From the NCBI GenBank assembly GCA_949316235.1, contig OX438749.1, positions 18,492,414 to 18,556,413 of the forward strand: a DNA stretch of 64,000 nt, written 5' to 3'. Below, piece by piece: positions 47,700 to 59,220 of the stretch. A model generated the notes under the pieces. The model was not told where the DNA came from. It did not search any database and worked only from the letters and a program-made list of their open reading frames with translations. A program made the translations under genes and the position numbers. How positions within the stretch are numbered: position 1 is the first letter of the stretch; each line of letters opens with the position of its first letter. This DNA comes from Oegoconia quadripuncta. Taxonomy: Eukaryota > Arthropoda > Insecta > Lepidoptera > Autostichidae.

Positions 47700-48720
47700 A
47701 ATAAGATCTACTCCAATATGTTCAGCTATCTGTTCAACCAGTTGAACATATTCGATGACTTCTCCAATTTTTTCAACTTCAAAATATGGTATTCGCCTGA
47801 AAATTACAATAAGTTCAATCACAATATTTACACCTACACATTAGATGCAAACCTCTTTGACCCATGAAAAAACAAAAAACATGTATGCCGAAAAAACAAG
47901 ATTTCTCTTTTATTACAAGAACACACCGTTTATTCCATCCAGTCCTAACTAGTAGTTCTGGACGTCCGGTGATTCCAGTAGTGTCGATATGGTCCATAAC
48001 GCCTATGCGATTTTGAAGTAGATTCGGATGATTCTTTTTGTAAAGGAAAGAGAATATTTCGAATTGGTACCTACCTAAAAATGTCCTGTGATTTAATTGT
48101 TTCCCCCTGAAAGAAACTAGCAGAATAAACTTCGGTTTATTCGTTTTATTGTAACACATTAGTGAACAATAGAAGTAACTAATCTATGCAGATAACATTC
48201 TCCATTCCAGTCGAATTACGCGATCTTGTTATAAGCTGTCGTGTCGTGCCTCCAGCAGGATCATCTAAGTCTCAGAAACTATTGGAGCACGAATTCAGAT
48301 TTTTGGCCACTAACGATCACAAATTAATAGCGACCACTCACGAGAAAGGCCCGAACGTAAAAAACATGTTGGTATTCCGTGGACGGCATAGCGGTAAATA
48401 AAATCGAACCACCTTAGATACTAAAACCTACCCTCTTGCCGTGGCACGGTTAAGATGACTCCAGTCCAAAATTTGTTTCAGAGCACATCCTAGCCAGTCT
48501 ATTCCAAACTATCGAACTCGACTTCGCATCAGAAAACATTAGTCTCAATTACGTAGAACTATTCAGGGCGACGACGCAGTACTCCAAACCGTATACTACT
48601 ACGATGATTTAATCATATACACCGCCGCCGTTGACGTCCATTGCGTATCGTTTAATCGGATCCAATATCTGACTAGTAGTGTGAGCAGAGGCAGCCTGAT
48701 TTAATAGAGCCAGTCGGCTT
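47700..48720 (+). pseudogene. frame-broken coding-like region of unknown origin
   Basis: Successive plus-strand stretches read like protein but sit in different frames or are split by stops. They are 47690-47872 (NQLNIFDDFSNFFNFKIWY, ENYNKFNHNIYTYTLDANLF), about 47886-47950 (KNMYAEKTRFLFYYKNTPFI), 48186-48379 (ELRDLVISCRVVPPAG, HEFRFLATNDHKLIATTHEK) and 48481-48660. The last two could join through a 101-base GT-AG intron (48380-48480) in phase. C-ending codons for Phe, Asn, Asp and Tyr support past coding on this strand. I do not recognise the product; an unknown mobile or endogenous viral relic is possible, but no hallmark is seen. Confidence 0.3.
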
Positions 48721-49249
48721 CACAAAATAACAAGGCTATTTTTATATGATCATTGGTAGCATGCTGACTATTTAGGCTGTACTATTCAGAGTTCTCTAAA
48801 AATATTAGTTTTAAGTAAATGACTAACGCAACGATATAAAAAATGCTATTTTTATCACGTGTTAACGATTAACGTTAACCTGCGTTAAATCTTCCGAAAT
48901 GTAACGCTCGAAGTTAACATTTTTAGTAACGGGTTAGCGATTAAGTTAACTATTTGATTAAGCGATTGCCAGCAATGCTAATAATCCACCTGTAATAATT
49001 CAATTTTATCTATTATTACCAGACTGTTTCTAATGTTTTTCGAGTGTATATAGGTATGTAAATTTCTATGTTACCTCCTGTAGCCTAAACGGCTTGACCG
49101 ATTCCAAAGTGCATGGTGTCGATAGATTTCTCTTGATCTCTGGAGCGTCAAAGGATCTATATGATATAGTTGGTCTGTGGGCCCCGCACTATACCAGTTA
49201 AACTCATATTATTATTTAGGAATATTGATTGAAACTACTGAATTTATTT

Positions 49250-49392
49250 GCCTTCTTGGGTAGGTAACCCCCGAGTTTCTTGCTCGTTCTTCTCTGGGGA
49301 GACTGCCTAGTGAATGAGCGAACTGTATGTCATGACGATTTCAAATGTTATTCTTACAACTTACGAAATAAAACATTTTTGAATTTGAATAC
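49250..49392 (+). mobile_element. LINE 3' tail
   Basis: CCCGAGTTTCTTGCTCGTTC, then AATAAAACATTTTTGAATTTG: the same 3' UTR type as the copies at 1038 and 1847, without coding sequence. Confidence 0.6.
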
Positions 49393-49934
49393 TTGTAAAT
49401 AAGAGGCAATTTTTATGAAAATTCTAAAATGTCCTAATCATCTATAAAATGAAAAGTACATCAAGAATGCAATTATTTGTTTTTGTGGTATTGAATATAT
49501 GCGAGATAAATAATACTACTCTGGAAATGTATATGGGCAAGGCCTATGAGCAGCAGTGGTCATCCCACGACTGATTAAGATGACACTGACAAATCACCAC
49601 TTACACACAACAGCTATTAAATTATGTCTCTTTATTGGTATTTTCATCAATAACATTGCCCCATGAGAAATTGTCAGACAAGTGATGTGTCTCAAACAAT
49701 CATAAATCTGGGTCCCAATTCTCGTGCATTAGACATTTCCCTGTCGATAGACATTGGCATGTCTATCTCTTTCACATTTATGAAAGCGACAGAACTATTC
49801 GGGTCTATCAGCATTGATCTCAAACGAGCGAGAATCACTACCCAGAATTTAACCAATATTGATGAAATGACATAACAGAATCCTAGTGCTAATTTAAAAT
49901 ATTGAAAAATAAGATGGACAACTTTTAAATATAT

Positions 49935-49940
49935 TTTATT
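49935..49940 (-). terminator. RRP9: probable poly(A) signal of RRP9
   Basis: AATAAA on the minus strand, nine bases beyond the RRP9 stop; the site is only inferred. Confidence 0.4.
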
Positions 49941-49948
49941 AACAGTAG

Positions 49949-51298
49949 CTAAGATTTTATACTTAAATTAACAACAAACAATCCATTCTTTGCTGTACCT
50001 ATTTTGAACCATCTACCAGCCTTATATTCTTGTCCAACAGCAGCATACAATTGTGTGCCATCACTTGTGAATTGCATACTATTCACAAAGCCATTCACCT
50101 CTATACTGAAGAGAGGTAAAACATTTCTATATGCATCACTAATTTTCCATAATCTAATGCTATTGTCATAAGAGCCTGAGGCAAATACATCAGAGTTTAA
50201 CAAAGTGGCTAGGCTAGTTATCCAACGGGGTACTTCGTTCTCTGAGCCGTGAGCTTCAGTAACTGTACATAATGGCTTCTTTTTTAAAACACTCCAAACA
50301 CAGAGAGATCCATTGTCACTTCCCGAAACAAAATGTTCTTCATCTAACAATTTTATTTCATCAATGCTACCTATGGGTCCATTGAAAATAAGCTGTGATT
50401 CCTCAACTATTTTCCAAATTCTTATTGAGGTGTCCCTCCCCCCAGCTGTGATGGCCCGCTCTCTTGTCAAGGCATCAATGGATGTGATAGGTGAATGATG
50501 TCCAAATAAAGTTTCTACATAAGCCATTTCATCCAATGACCAGATTTTAACAGAACGATCTGTACTTGCTGAATATAAATCATGACTATTTTTCCTGAAG
50601 ACTAATCCTATAACTTTGTCTTTGTGTCCTTTAAAAGTGTGAATATGTTTCATTGTACTGGGGTCCCATATTTGAATTTCAGTAGATTCGTCTGATATTG
50701 CTAAGAATTTTGAATCGGTTGATATTGCTATGGCTGTTATACTTCCTTTGAGATATTTGGAATGTGTTTTGTAAGTTAAACAGGAGAGTTTCCGTTTCTC
50801 CCTGACACCCCATTTAATGACGCTGCCACATTTGCTGCCGGTGAATACGAACAGGCCATCGCTACTACTGCAGACGCACGTGAGCGGCAATCGGTGTTCC
50901 TTCGCTCGGATCAGCCTAACGTCACTCGCAGCTGGGGCGGTGTACTTATCCGCCACATTCACGTGCAATTTACCCTTCTGCTCCAAGTAGTCATTCTTCA
51001 AGCGCTTTCCAATAACTTCGTCCAGTTCATTAAGCTCCGCTCTTTTCGCTTCCTCTTTCTCGATTTCTTCTAAGTATTTCTTCGCTAAACGCAGCTTTTT
51101 CTGCTCCGCTGTCTCATGGTCACTTTCAGACTCCTCTGCATCAGAAAACTTTTTAAGATCCAAATCGCTTTCTGAGGATTCACGACCGTTTTCTAGGTTA
51201 GGAACATTTTGTCTTTTCGACTTCTGTTTCTTTACTTTGTCGCCTTTTCTCTTCTGTATCTGTCTAGACTTACCTTTTAGGAAGAAAGAGGAAGACAT
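49949..51298 (-). CDS. RRP9: U3 snoRNP 55K protein (RRP9), WD40
   Basis: An intronless 449-residue ORF. The first 60 or so residues are Lys/Arg-rich with nuclear-localisation-like runs (RKGDKVKKQKSKRQ), then acidic. A conserved helix region follows (RLAKKYLEEIEKEEAKR, EVIGKRLKNDYLEQKGK). From about residue 135 a WD40 propeller runs to the C-terminus, with repeats such as GHKDKVIGLVF...SVKIWS, GHHSPITSIDA...SIRIWK, SGSDNGSLCVWSV and SGSYDNSIRLWK. RRP9 binds the U3 box B/C motif and works in early 18S rRNA processing in the nucleolus. Human RRP9 is 475 residues, so this is full length. The ATG at 51298 is followed by the basic start typical of the family. Confidence 0.92.
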   Translation of the reverse strand: MSSSFFLKGKSRQIQKRKGDKVKKQKSKRQNVPNLENGRESSESDLDLKKFSDAEESESDHETAEQKKLRLAKKYLEEIEKEEAKRAELNELDEVIGKRLKNDYLEQKGKLHVNVADKYTAPAASDVRLIRAKEHRLPLTCVCSSSDGLFVFTGSKCGSVIKWGVREKRKLSCLTYKTHSKYLKGSITAIAISTDSKFLAISDESTEIQIWDPSTMKHIHTFKGHKDKVIGLVFRKNSHDLYSASTDRSVKIWSLDEMAYVETLFGHHSPITSIDALTRERAITAGGRDTSIRIWKIVEESQLIFNGPIGSIDEIKLLDEEHFVSGSDNGSLCVWSVLKKKPLCTVTEAHGSENEVPRWITSLATLLNSDVFASGSYDNSIRLWKISDAYRNVLPLFSIEVNGFVNSMQFTSDGTQLYAAVGQEYKAGRWFKIGTAKNGLFVVNLSIKS

Positions 51299-51534
51299 TA
51301 TTCGCTCAAATTCTTATGAAAAACAATAGCAAAACTTTGAAAAACACGTTGCGTTGGATGGGTGGGTTTGGGTTGAGTAGATTTGACATTGACACATTTT
51401 TTAATTTTTTTTTTTTGTTTGGGGCTAAGGATTTTTTTTTTTTTTGTATTAATTTTTACGGCTCTGGAAGCGTGTCCTTTTGAGCCAGTCCTTTTTTTAA
51501 ACTCAACACATTGGTCATTCATTATGACACTTTT

Positions 51535-51780
51535 ACAGCACTATAATTCGTTCACTGTGTTTAAAATATATTTGACGAGAGGCTTGAAAAATTTCTTGTC
51601 ACGTAATAAATCTGGTAATTTCTGTATAACTTCTTCTTCACCGCAGATTTCTTTTATGTCGGCGGCCAAAACCAATCTGTCCAGGCCATATCGTTCACAT
51701 TTGAAGATGATGTGTTTGAGGTCCTCCCAGGGGGGGCACACTTCAAATGTCATCAATTTTCATAGCAGACTGCGACCTCT
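51535..51780 (-). pseudogene. C-terminal fragment of a LINE pol
   Basis: The minus strand encodes CPPWEDLKHIIFKCERYGLD then KLPDLLRDKKFFKPLVKYIL, the C-terminal zinc-knuckle and tail segment of RNase H-bearing LINE pols. It is close to the 5' side of RRP9. Confidence 0.6.
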
Positions 51781-52354
51781 GAACTGCGGTTGACGAACTA
51801 ACCGTTATTAGTGTTCTGTGGCAGCAGCCGCCATCTTACCGGTGGGCATAGAGTAATATAACATACGGGGAATAGAGCGCCCTCTCTCCGGTCCTCAGTG
51901 TCACCCTATATAGTAGCGCCATCTATTACACGTGTGCACCAACTATGCCAATATGCATACATACCTATATGTATGCATATCTACTTCTTTACACGTTTAT
52001 ATCTACCCATCTGTTTCAAGTTTGCTCAGGCGACCAAACGACATGCGATACGCAAAAATTTGTGTCATTTTGTCAATCGTCAAATTGTTTGACACAAAAA
52101 AATCAATTAGTGTCATTGCGCATCGCCAGGCTTTGTGGTCACCAGCAGCAAACTTGAAACAGATGAGTAGACAGAAAAATAAATACGAATTAGGTACTAA
52201 AAATAAAATACAACATCTTGTGTCTATTTTTTATTTCTTACATGTTTGAGTTTATTATAATAAATTTGAGCGTGTACTTTAATTGGGTCATCCCCATCAT
52301 ACGAAATTTTGCCACATAAAATTCGGTTGATAGACCTGCACCAACTGCATAAAA

Positions 52355-55300
52355 TCACATTGATGACATTGCAAAATTTTGAAAATTCGCAAAAATATCA
52401 GTGAAGATTTTGATTTCTTGTTTTGTATATTTCTTTCTTAAATTTATTTTTATGTAATTTATCATTATATTTTGAATATTGTAAAAGCATTTGACCACTT
52501 CTTGCGAAGGGTAGACTAGCCATTGTTTTTCTTTATTATATTCTTTGGATACAATGTAAGAATTTGATTCCATGTCAACTTTCGATACCATTATTTCTTT
52601 TTTACATGTTTGACAACATTTAATAACATTTTTTAAACATTTACTCATTAGGAACTGTGTCACTGTCTATAATGAAATCAAGCTGAATGTTGGGTTCTCA
52701 TAAATTTCCATGATACATTCTTTTTTATTTATAAAAAAATCTAAGGTTAGGTAAGGTTTTTTCAGGTATTCTCGTCTTTTTTTTTTAAATCTAAAGTTTT
52801 TACAGGGACTTTTACAAATTTTGTATGGCAGTCCCATCGTACCCTTTCACTAATCGCTACACTTAACGAGACACCGATGAGTTCACAAAACTGAATAATT
52901 TCCTGGTTCTTTCGGAGTTTGGTAGGGACAGAATAGCGTGAAACACTCCTACATCAAATCCGTTCAGTTTAAGTTCACTCATCAGTGCCCTTCTAGATTG
53001 CTTGTACCGGACACACTCCACTAACAAGTATTGAACATCCTTCACAGTACCACACACCTCACAGTTTGGAGAACTGGTTTTTCTCATTAGGAAGCCAAAC
53101 TTGTTATGTGGCATGTGTCCAGACCGAAGCCTATATGCTAAAACAATAATTTTCCTACTTAACTTACAACTAATAAACCAGGGAGTATGAGGAGGATGAC
53201 TCTGGTTGTACCAAATTCCCTTTTCTTTTGACCTCTCATCAAAATATTCATAGGTCCAAACATCTTTTTTTATACTTAGGGAGGATTTCAGAGAAATTTG
53301 GTACAACATTCAAACTCAATCCCTCACTGATCGCACATTTAGCTCGAGAGTCAGCCTCCTCGTTACCTCTCAAACCAATATGTGATGGGACCCACTCCAG
53401 AATAACGTTAGTACCACATAAATCAAGCTCATCCATTTTACTTAGTATGCTATAGCCTACAGACAACCCGTTCCTCTTCCCCGAGGCATATAGAGCAATA
53501 TGTTGTAGAGCACTTTTACTATCGCAGCATATTACGACTCTACTCATATTAATGGCTTTTACATATGAGAGCGCTTCCGAAATAGCAGTGAGTTCCAGTG
53601 ACATAATGGAGGAGGTATTCTTGTCTTGTATCCTCAACTAAACTGTTAAATTGTGCTCACATTTACCGTACTTTGGTCACAAATTGTGCACAATATTTTT
53701 AAACCTGTGGCAGACACATGCTTGACTACACCCTGTAGAACAGCTTTCAATTCATCTTTCTTCAAACTCTGTGTGAAATAATAAGCCACAGGTTGCTTAT
53801 AATTTTTTTTTACTCCCTTCACCATGAAGACTAATGCATGGTCAGCTATTTCATTACTCCCATTTGTGACAAATCCCTTGATTTCATCTTTGGCAAGATA
53901 ATATTTTAAATGGGGAGTAATGTACATTTCATCAAAAATTAATGTGCACAACTTATCTTCTGCGTTCATTCCCAATACTATTTTAGTAATTTTTAAAAAT
54001 ATCAATTTATTTATCCCTGGCTCCACTTTGATATTAGACAGGAGATTTTTTAATGTCTTTGGTGATGGCAAAGTAAAACATTTGGCTAATAAACCATACC
54101 CTTTTGGGATTCTTTTATATAGGCTTAAAGATAGAATCTTTTGGTCCACATTGAAGCGACGCCCTTTTGGTTTCTTTTTCGTTTGACGAAACTGCGTGTC
54201 GGTAAATAATTTTGCTGCCACTGTCATGTCTTTTGTTATTTTATTAAATGAATAATCATTTGAAAGTTTCTCAGCATTCTCAAGTCTAGTTTTAAAAAAA
54301 ACTACTCCTGTTTCTAAGGCGAATAATCTCTCTTCTTAAATTTCTCATTTTTCGTTGACAACTTTTATAATACTGAAGCTGTAATGTCGGTGCTTTTCTT
54401 GACTCTGTAACAGCGTTGTAATATTATATTATGAAACTTAAACTATTCAGGAAGTCAATAACAGTTATCCATAGGATTTTAAACATACAATAACAAAAAT
54501 CTGCCTTTTTTTAATATAAAAATATTGTAAGGCCGGCAACTATAAGGGTACAACAGGGTTAAAAAATATTAAATCTGATAACTATAATTAGCTTGTTTTC
54601 AACATGGTACCATAAAGGTTGTATGGTAGATATCGCTCATATACAATTGTATGTAAAGTTTGTTTAACAAATGTAATCCATATTTGTTGTGCAATTAAGT
54701 ATACTTGATTGATTGAATAAACGCACCTTTAGAATGTGAGATTGTAGCTGTCCAAGGGGGTACTGAATATTCCTTAGCATCCATGATGTTCTATTCCAGA
54801 TTGGTTTGCTCTGTGGACATTGTGGACAGTCCTGAAAAAACATTAACACATCCAATGACTTTACAATTTCGTAGGTTGGCAAAATAGATAAAAGACAAAG
54901 ATAAGTTCCATCTTCAATAAGGCTTAAGACTGTTCCGACGTTTTTTCGCGAGACAGTGCTGCCACTCGAAATTGAGCCTAAAAGTGTAGGACAGTTGAGT
55001 GGTTATATTTTTTAATTATATATTTTAATTATTTAGTCATCTTGACTTATTCGTAATTGCAGCCTACTTTCTACAAAGCCTTGTCTCAGATGTTTCTGTC
55101 AACAACCAAATGTCTGTATTAACTATTTAAGTAGTCGATAACTATTTTGGCTATGTGAGAAGTTAGTTGTAATTAATGTAATGTTAAATAAAAATACAAA
55201 ATAATAACTACACTATAAAATATCAAAAATAATATTAAACTTACCAGGTATATGCAGAGTTGGTATTGCCAATGCATTTAAACGATTGTAATGATTCCAA

Positions 55301-57048
55301 TCTTTCTCCGTCAAATGAATATGACACACTTTTATTTTTCTGTAGATACTTTCCCTTGCGACATTTGTCAGTGGTTCACCAACTATGTCAACCCAGTTCT
55401 GGAACTGTTGAGGAAATTTTCTGGGTGTGGGAAGTCATGTACTGTCACACCTGTAATAAATGTAGAAAAGAACCATGTCAATAGAAGCATCCATAACGGA
55501 GCATCAAGAGAATTTTGAAGGTAGAAGTGGTTGCGAACTTGAATGAATAAAAAAACCTAATACTTAAACCATGCAGACAGTTTGAATCAGTTGGCGACTC
55601 TACCTTTTCGGGTACCACAATAGAATCGGTCAGTGTCGATAGGGCTAAGTTCTTTTTTTAGGGTTACAACCAAAGAGAAATCCCATTTAGGATCACTTTG
55701 TTGTCCGTCCGTCTGTCAGTCAAAACCCTTTTTCTCAGCAACGCATGGAGGTATCAAGTTAAAATTAATATGAAATACTCAGGTCTGCGATCGCTTCGTG
55801 TTGTTTAAAAAGCAAACTTCTAAGTCAGCGCAGTCAAAAGATACGCTTCATATTTTGACTCCCACAAGGGCGCAAGGGAATGAAATCCTATAGGGTAGTA
55901 CTTCATATCACATTAAAATATATTTTCAGGAAGGGCTATTGATTAAAAACCCACGATTTTCGTGGTGGAATGGAGGGGGAGGGGGGGGGGGGTACCTACC
56001 CCCCCGGACTACTCCCCCCTCTCGGCAATGAATAGTTTTTGTGTTAGGAATTTTTCTAAATTGACCAAACCTAACGTCAAAATGTATAAAAACATCATTA
56101 TTTAAATTAGAAATTAACAAAATTAGCTTTTATTACTTATTACAAGACTAACTCCAACTAGATTTGTAAGGTTTCTGAAATAAAAACAAAAAATGTCATT
56201 GAAAATTTATTTATAAACATACAAAATACATTTTAAAAGTTCCTCAAAACAATCTAAATGATTAATTTAGGTTTTATAAGCTGAGAGGGTAAGAAAGGAA
56301 AGAGAATGGGGAGGGGGACGCCGATTCGAGCCCCTCAGTGGATGGAGAACTTACGAAAATGTATATTTAATTTTTTACGATTTTTTAAAACCTCGAAATA
56401 GTTAAAGCGCGGAAACTAGTACTTTTGGAAATATGAATTTTTGAAGTTTTTAGTTTTTCTTGTCTGTTACAAAAAAAAGACCTAACATCGAAAGGCTAGG
56501 GCCCTAGCCTTTCTAACCTAAGTGGGGCAAAACCCTTCCCGCCCACACCCAAATCAAAGCAAACTTTTACGATTTTCAAATGATTAATACAAAAAAACTA
56601 AAAGTTGCCGAGTAGTAATATTCAGTGAATATGTGTAAAAAAATATAGTCTTTCGAATGGTAAACATCTCAAATTGATAATCGTGGGTGATTAATCAATA
56701 GCTGAGCCTATTTTCAATTTGACATGTAAATAACTTATGTACCTAAATACTTTTAGTAATTATAATCAAACTATTCTCACTAATAAAAATGATACTGTGA
56801 GTTGATCACTTGATTACTACATAATAGTCCAACGAGTCAAAAGTGAAGAGTCAATAGCCAGAAGCATTTTATTTCCAAATAGAATATGTCCATTTACAAA
56901 ATATGTCCATTCTAAATCATAAATTGATAGTAAGTATGAAGTTAGGTAGTGCCACTATCGAAGTTAGGTTAGGATATTATTAGGTAGGCAAGTACTCACC
57001 TTTAGTGTAACATCCAAAAATACAACGTCTTGGATTTCGGTTTGACAT
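52355..57048 (-). pseudogene. THAP / P-type transposase pseudogene
   Basis: Exon 1 (57048-57000) starts MSNRNPRRCIFGCYTK, the first Cys pair of a THAP zinc finger. Exon 2 (55450-55245) continues VTVHDFPHP, then in another frame NWVDIVGEPLTN, KVCHIHLTEKDW and LNALAIPTLHIP, the rest of THAP (C2CH, AVPTIF-like end). A one-base loss near 55420-55430 breaks it. Exon 3 begins at 54977. Near 54260-54400 a coiled segment (QRKMRNLRREIIRLRN) has another frame break. At 54227-53646 the transposase core reads FDEMYITPHLKYYLAKDEIK, GSNEIADHALVFMVKGVKKN and KQPVAYYFTQS. A C-terminal piece with CQTCKKEI and WLVYPSQEVVKCF is at 52663-52355. The stretch between is missing or replaced by a LINE. It resembles THAP9/P-element transposase but cannot be functional. 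Confidence 0.75.
52690..53645 (-). pseudogene. 5'-truncated LINE with RNase H, nested in the P-like element
   Basis: 53637-53248 encodes an RNase H domain (LELTAISEALSYVK, CCDSKSALQHIALY, LEWVPSHIGLRGNEEADSRA) lacking its first catalytic strand. In a shifted frame, 53309-52863 encodes the C-terminus (LAYRLRSGHMPHNKFG, CEVCGTVKDVQYLLVECVRY). The junction with the transposase frame is at about 53645. It is a relative of, but distinct from, the LINE at 57800. Confidence 0.75.
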
Positions 57049-57875
57049 CGTGCAAACCTTAAAACACACTAAAAACGTCCAATTTCGCAAAAGATAGCGT
57101 GCCTTATCGCGGTAACTTGTCGACAGTAAATACACAGGCACAAATCATGTAATGTGTAATGAATGGTAAGCGGTAAGCCGGAGGAACTGATGCTCGACTC
57201 TACGACTTACGGCGGAAGCAGACGAAGACACATAATTACATGAAACACGAAAACAATGAAATATGCGCGTGCGCTCACAAAGGAAGACGGCAGCCATATT
57301 GGTTTGTCGTTCGTAGGGAGACGATTGACAGCTGCTAGACGTTGTCGACTTGGAACGTATAATCAATATATTCTACAAAAGAAAATTCACAACAACTTCA
57401 TTATGTGTCCATTTCTAAAATAATATTGTAATGTAACTATTTCTAAATAATTAACTTTATAATAATTATGTGATTCTTTCTAAATCGAATGACTGTGAAT
57501 ACGACAATGTAAGTACGTCACTATCGCTGTATAGTACTGGTCACATGTAATAGATGGCGCATTTGAATATTTTTATGAGCAACATAGTTCAAGTTTCCCC
57601 CCCCTGCCGGTGGGTGATGTCATGTCGAGCTCTCGAGTCAACGTCGATTTCCGTTTGAAAGTTTTTGTAAAAGTTCAGATTTTTGTTAATTTGTTGTTTG
57701 TTTTTGTTATACTTGTTTTTCATAGCTAATTTACAGAAATTAGTTATGAGAAATAAAAATTTCCTCATTAACAACAATACCTATTTCTAAACCCAGTTTC
57801 TACCTATATAATCAGTGTACGTAGGTATGTATAGATAGATTTAATTCCTCAACCAATCGCTGGCAGCAGCACTGT

Positions 57876-59220
57876 CTATACATGCAAATTTAACCACGGA
57901 GTTGCCACTCTTTCTCGGTAAATAGTTACTATACTCTTTGGGTCCTCCTCCTCATGGCAGTCGATACAGTATGCGTCTTCTACTAAATTGAGCCGTTTCA
58001 GATGTGAGCGTATTCTGCAGTGGCCGAATCTCATGCGGCAGATGGTGGTGATAAATTTCCTGGAGTTTACAGTGATATTTTTGTGGTACCAAGGTTGGGC
58101 GGGCGGGCTTACTTGGATTTCTGCGTACCATTTTCCCTTTTCTTTACTGACTTCAGTCCAATAGCTTCCCCACAATTTCTTAATGGCTAGTGACAGCAAC
58201 ACATGGTAGTCGGTGTATGGAACTTGCAAGATGTTGGAATCATCTTGATCATAACCTTCTCTGGCCGCTCGGTCAGCTTCTTCATTGCCAGATATGCCAC
58301 AGTGTGATGGTATCCACAAGAACACTACAGTTTTATTATTTTGGTTAATATTGTACAATGTTTTCTTGATATTATACACTATATAATTTAGACTATATTT
58401 ACACTTATTATTTTTAATTGCAAGCAATGCACTTTTAGAATCCGAGAGGATCATAGAGTTTTCAACATTAATATTTTGTAAATGTTGAAGTGCTTTATAA
58501 ATAGCATAACATTCAGCAGTGAAAATGCTACAGTTAGAATCAATTTTGAAACTTCTCGTTAACTTCAATTGTGGATCATAAAAAGCAGAAGTGACATGAT
58601 CATCCCCTTTGGAACCATCAGTGTACACTCTATAAAGTTGATTATTATCTACATAACTTAAAAGTTCATATTGATTTGGGACATTGCTGTCAATTATTTC
58701 AGCTGTAGTGTTCAAAAGTGCATTGTATTCAATTTGGTACAGTAATAATGGATTATTTATATACATATTTACATACGTGGAATGTACATGAATGGCAATT
58801 CTAAGAAGTTCTGGTGTATGTCCAGACAGAAGTTGACTGGCAGATGTATAGGGACCTGCATTAAACTGTAATGCTTGAGGGGGCATGATCCTGTTAACCA
58901 AAATGTTGTTATTAGTTGATAGGGCCTTTAAACAAAATCTCTCTGCAATCAATAAGCGTCTAAATATGAGTGGGGGTATACATGTTTCACATTCCATTAC
59001 ATTTATTGGAGTGGAGCACATAGCTCCTGTAATAATTCTTAATGCCTTATTTTGAAGCACATCTAACTTTCTTAGAATTGTACTATTGGCATTCATATAG
59101 GCTATGCTACTATAATCGAAGTGACTTCTGACAATGCTTTTGTACAACATAGACAAAATGCTTGGGTCGGACCCCCAGTGTACCCCTGCAAGAGAGCGTA
59201 AAATGTTAAGCCCTTTCGAA
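57876..59220 (-). CDS. LINE ORF2, downstream part after the frame break (RNase H)
   Basis: This frame continues ORF2 after the break at 59224-59227; the open frame with an ATG is 59156-57876 (426 residues). It holds the RT thumb (LYKSIVRSHFDYSSIAYMN, LDVLQNKALRIITGA). An RNase H domain starts at about residue 178, with the acidic residues in YTDGSKGDD, FTAECYAIYKAL, LSDSKSALLAI and GNEEADRAARE. A C-terminal Cys/His region follows (CRMRFGHCRIRSHLKRLNLV, CIDCHEEEDP). RNase H removes the RNA strand during target-primed reverse transcription. It is not an independent gene. Confidence 0.88.

Larger units (their letters stand above)
51916..57560 (-). mobile_element. P-element-like transposon, decayed
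   Basis: Candidate inverted ends: GCGCCATCTATTACACGTG at 51916 and CACATGTAATAGATGGCGC ending 57560, with similarity running about 12 bases further inward (ACCA..ACTAT). Between them on the minus strand lie a THAP domain, a leucine-rich coiled region, and central and C-terminal parts of a P-type transposase. An unrelated LINE is nested at 52690-53645. No matching 8-base target duplication was found, so the ends are provisional. Confidence 0.55.

Noticed and set aside
47702..47800. Minus-strand terminal exon reading EKIGEVIEYVQLVEQIAEH
   Set aside because: The plus strand is open over the same bases for longer and with better codon use, so the minus reading is probably its shadow; not settled.
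55976..56030. G and C homopolymer block
   Set aside because: Low-complexity sequence; no gene or structure beyond the runs.
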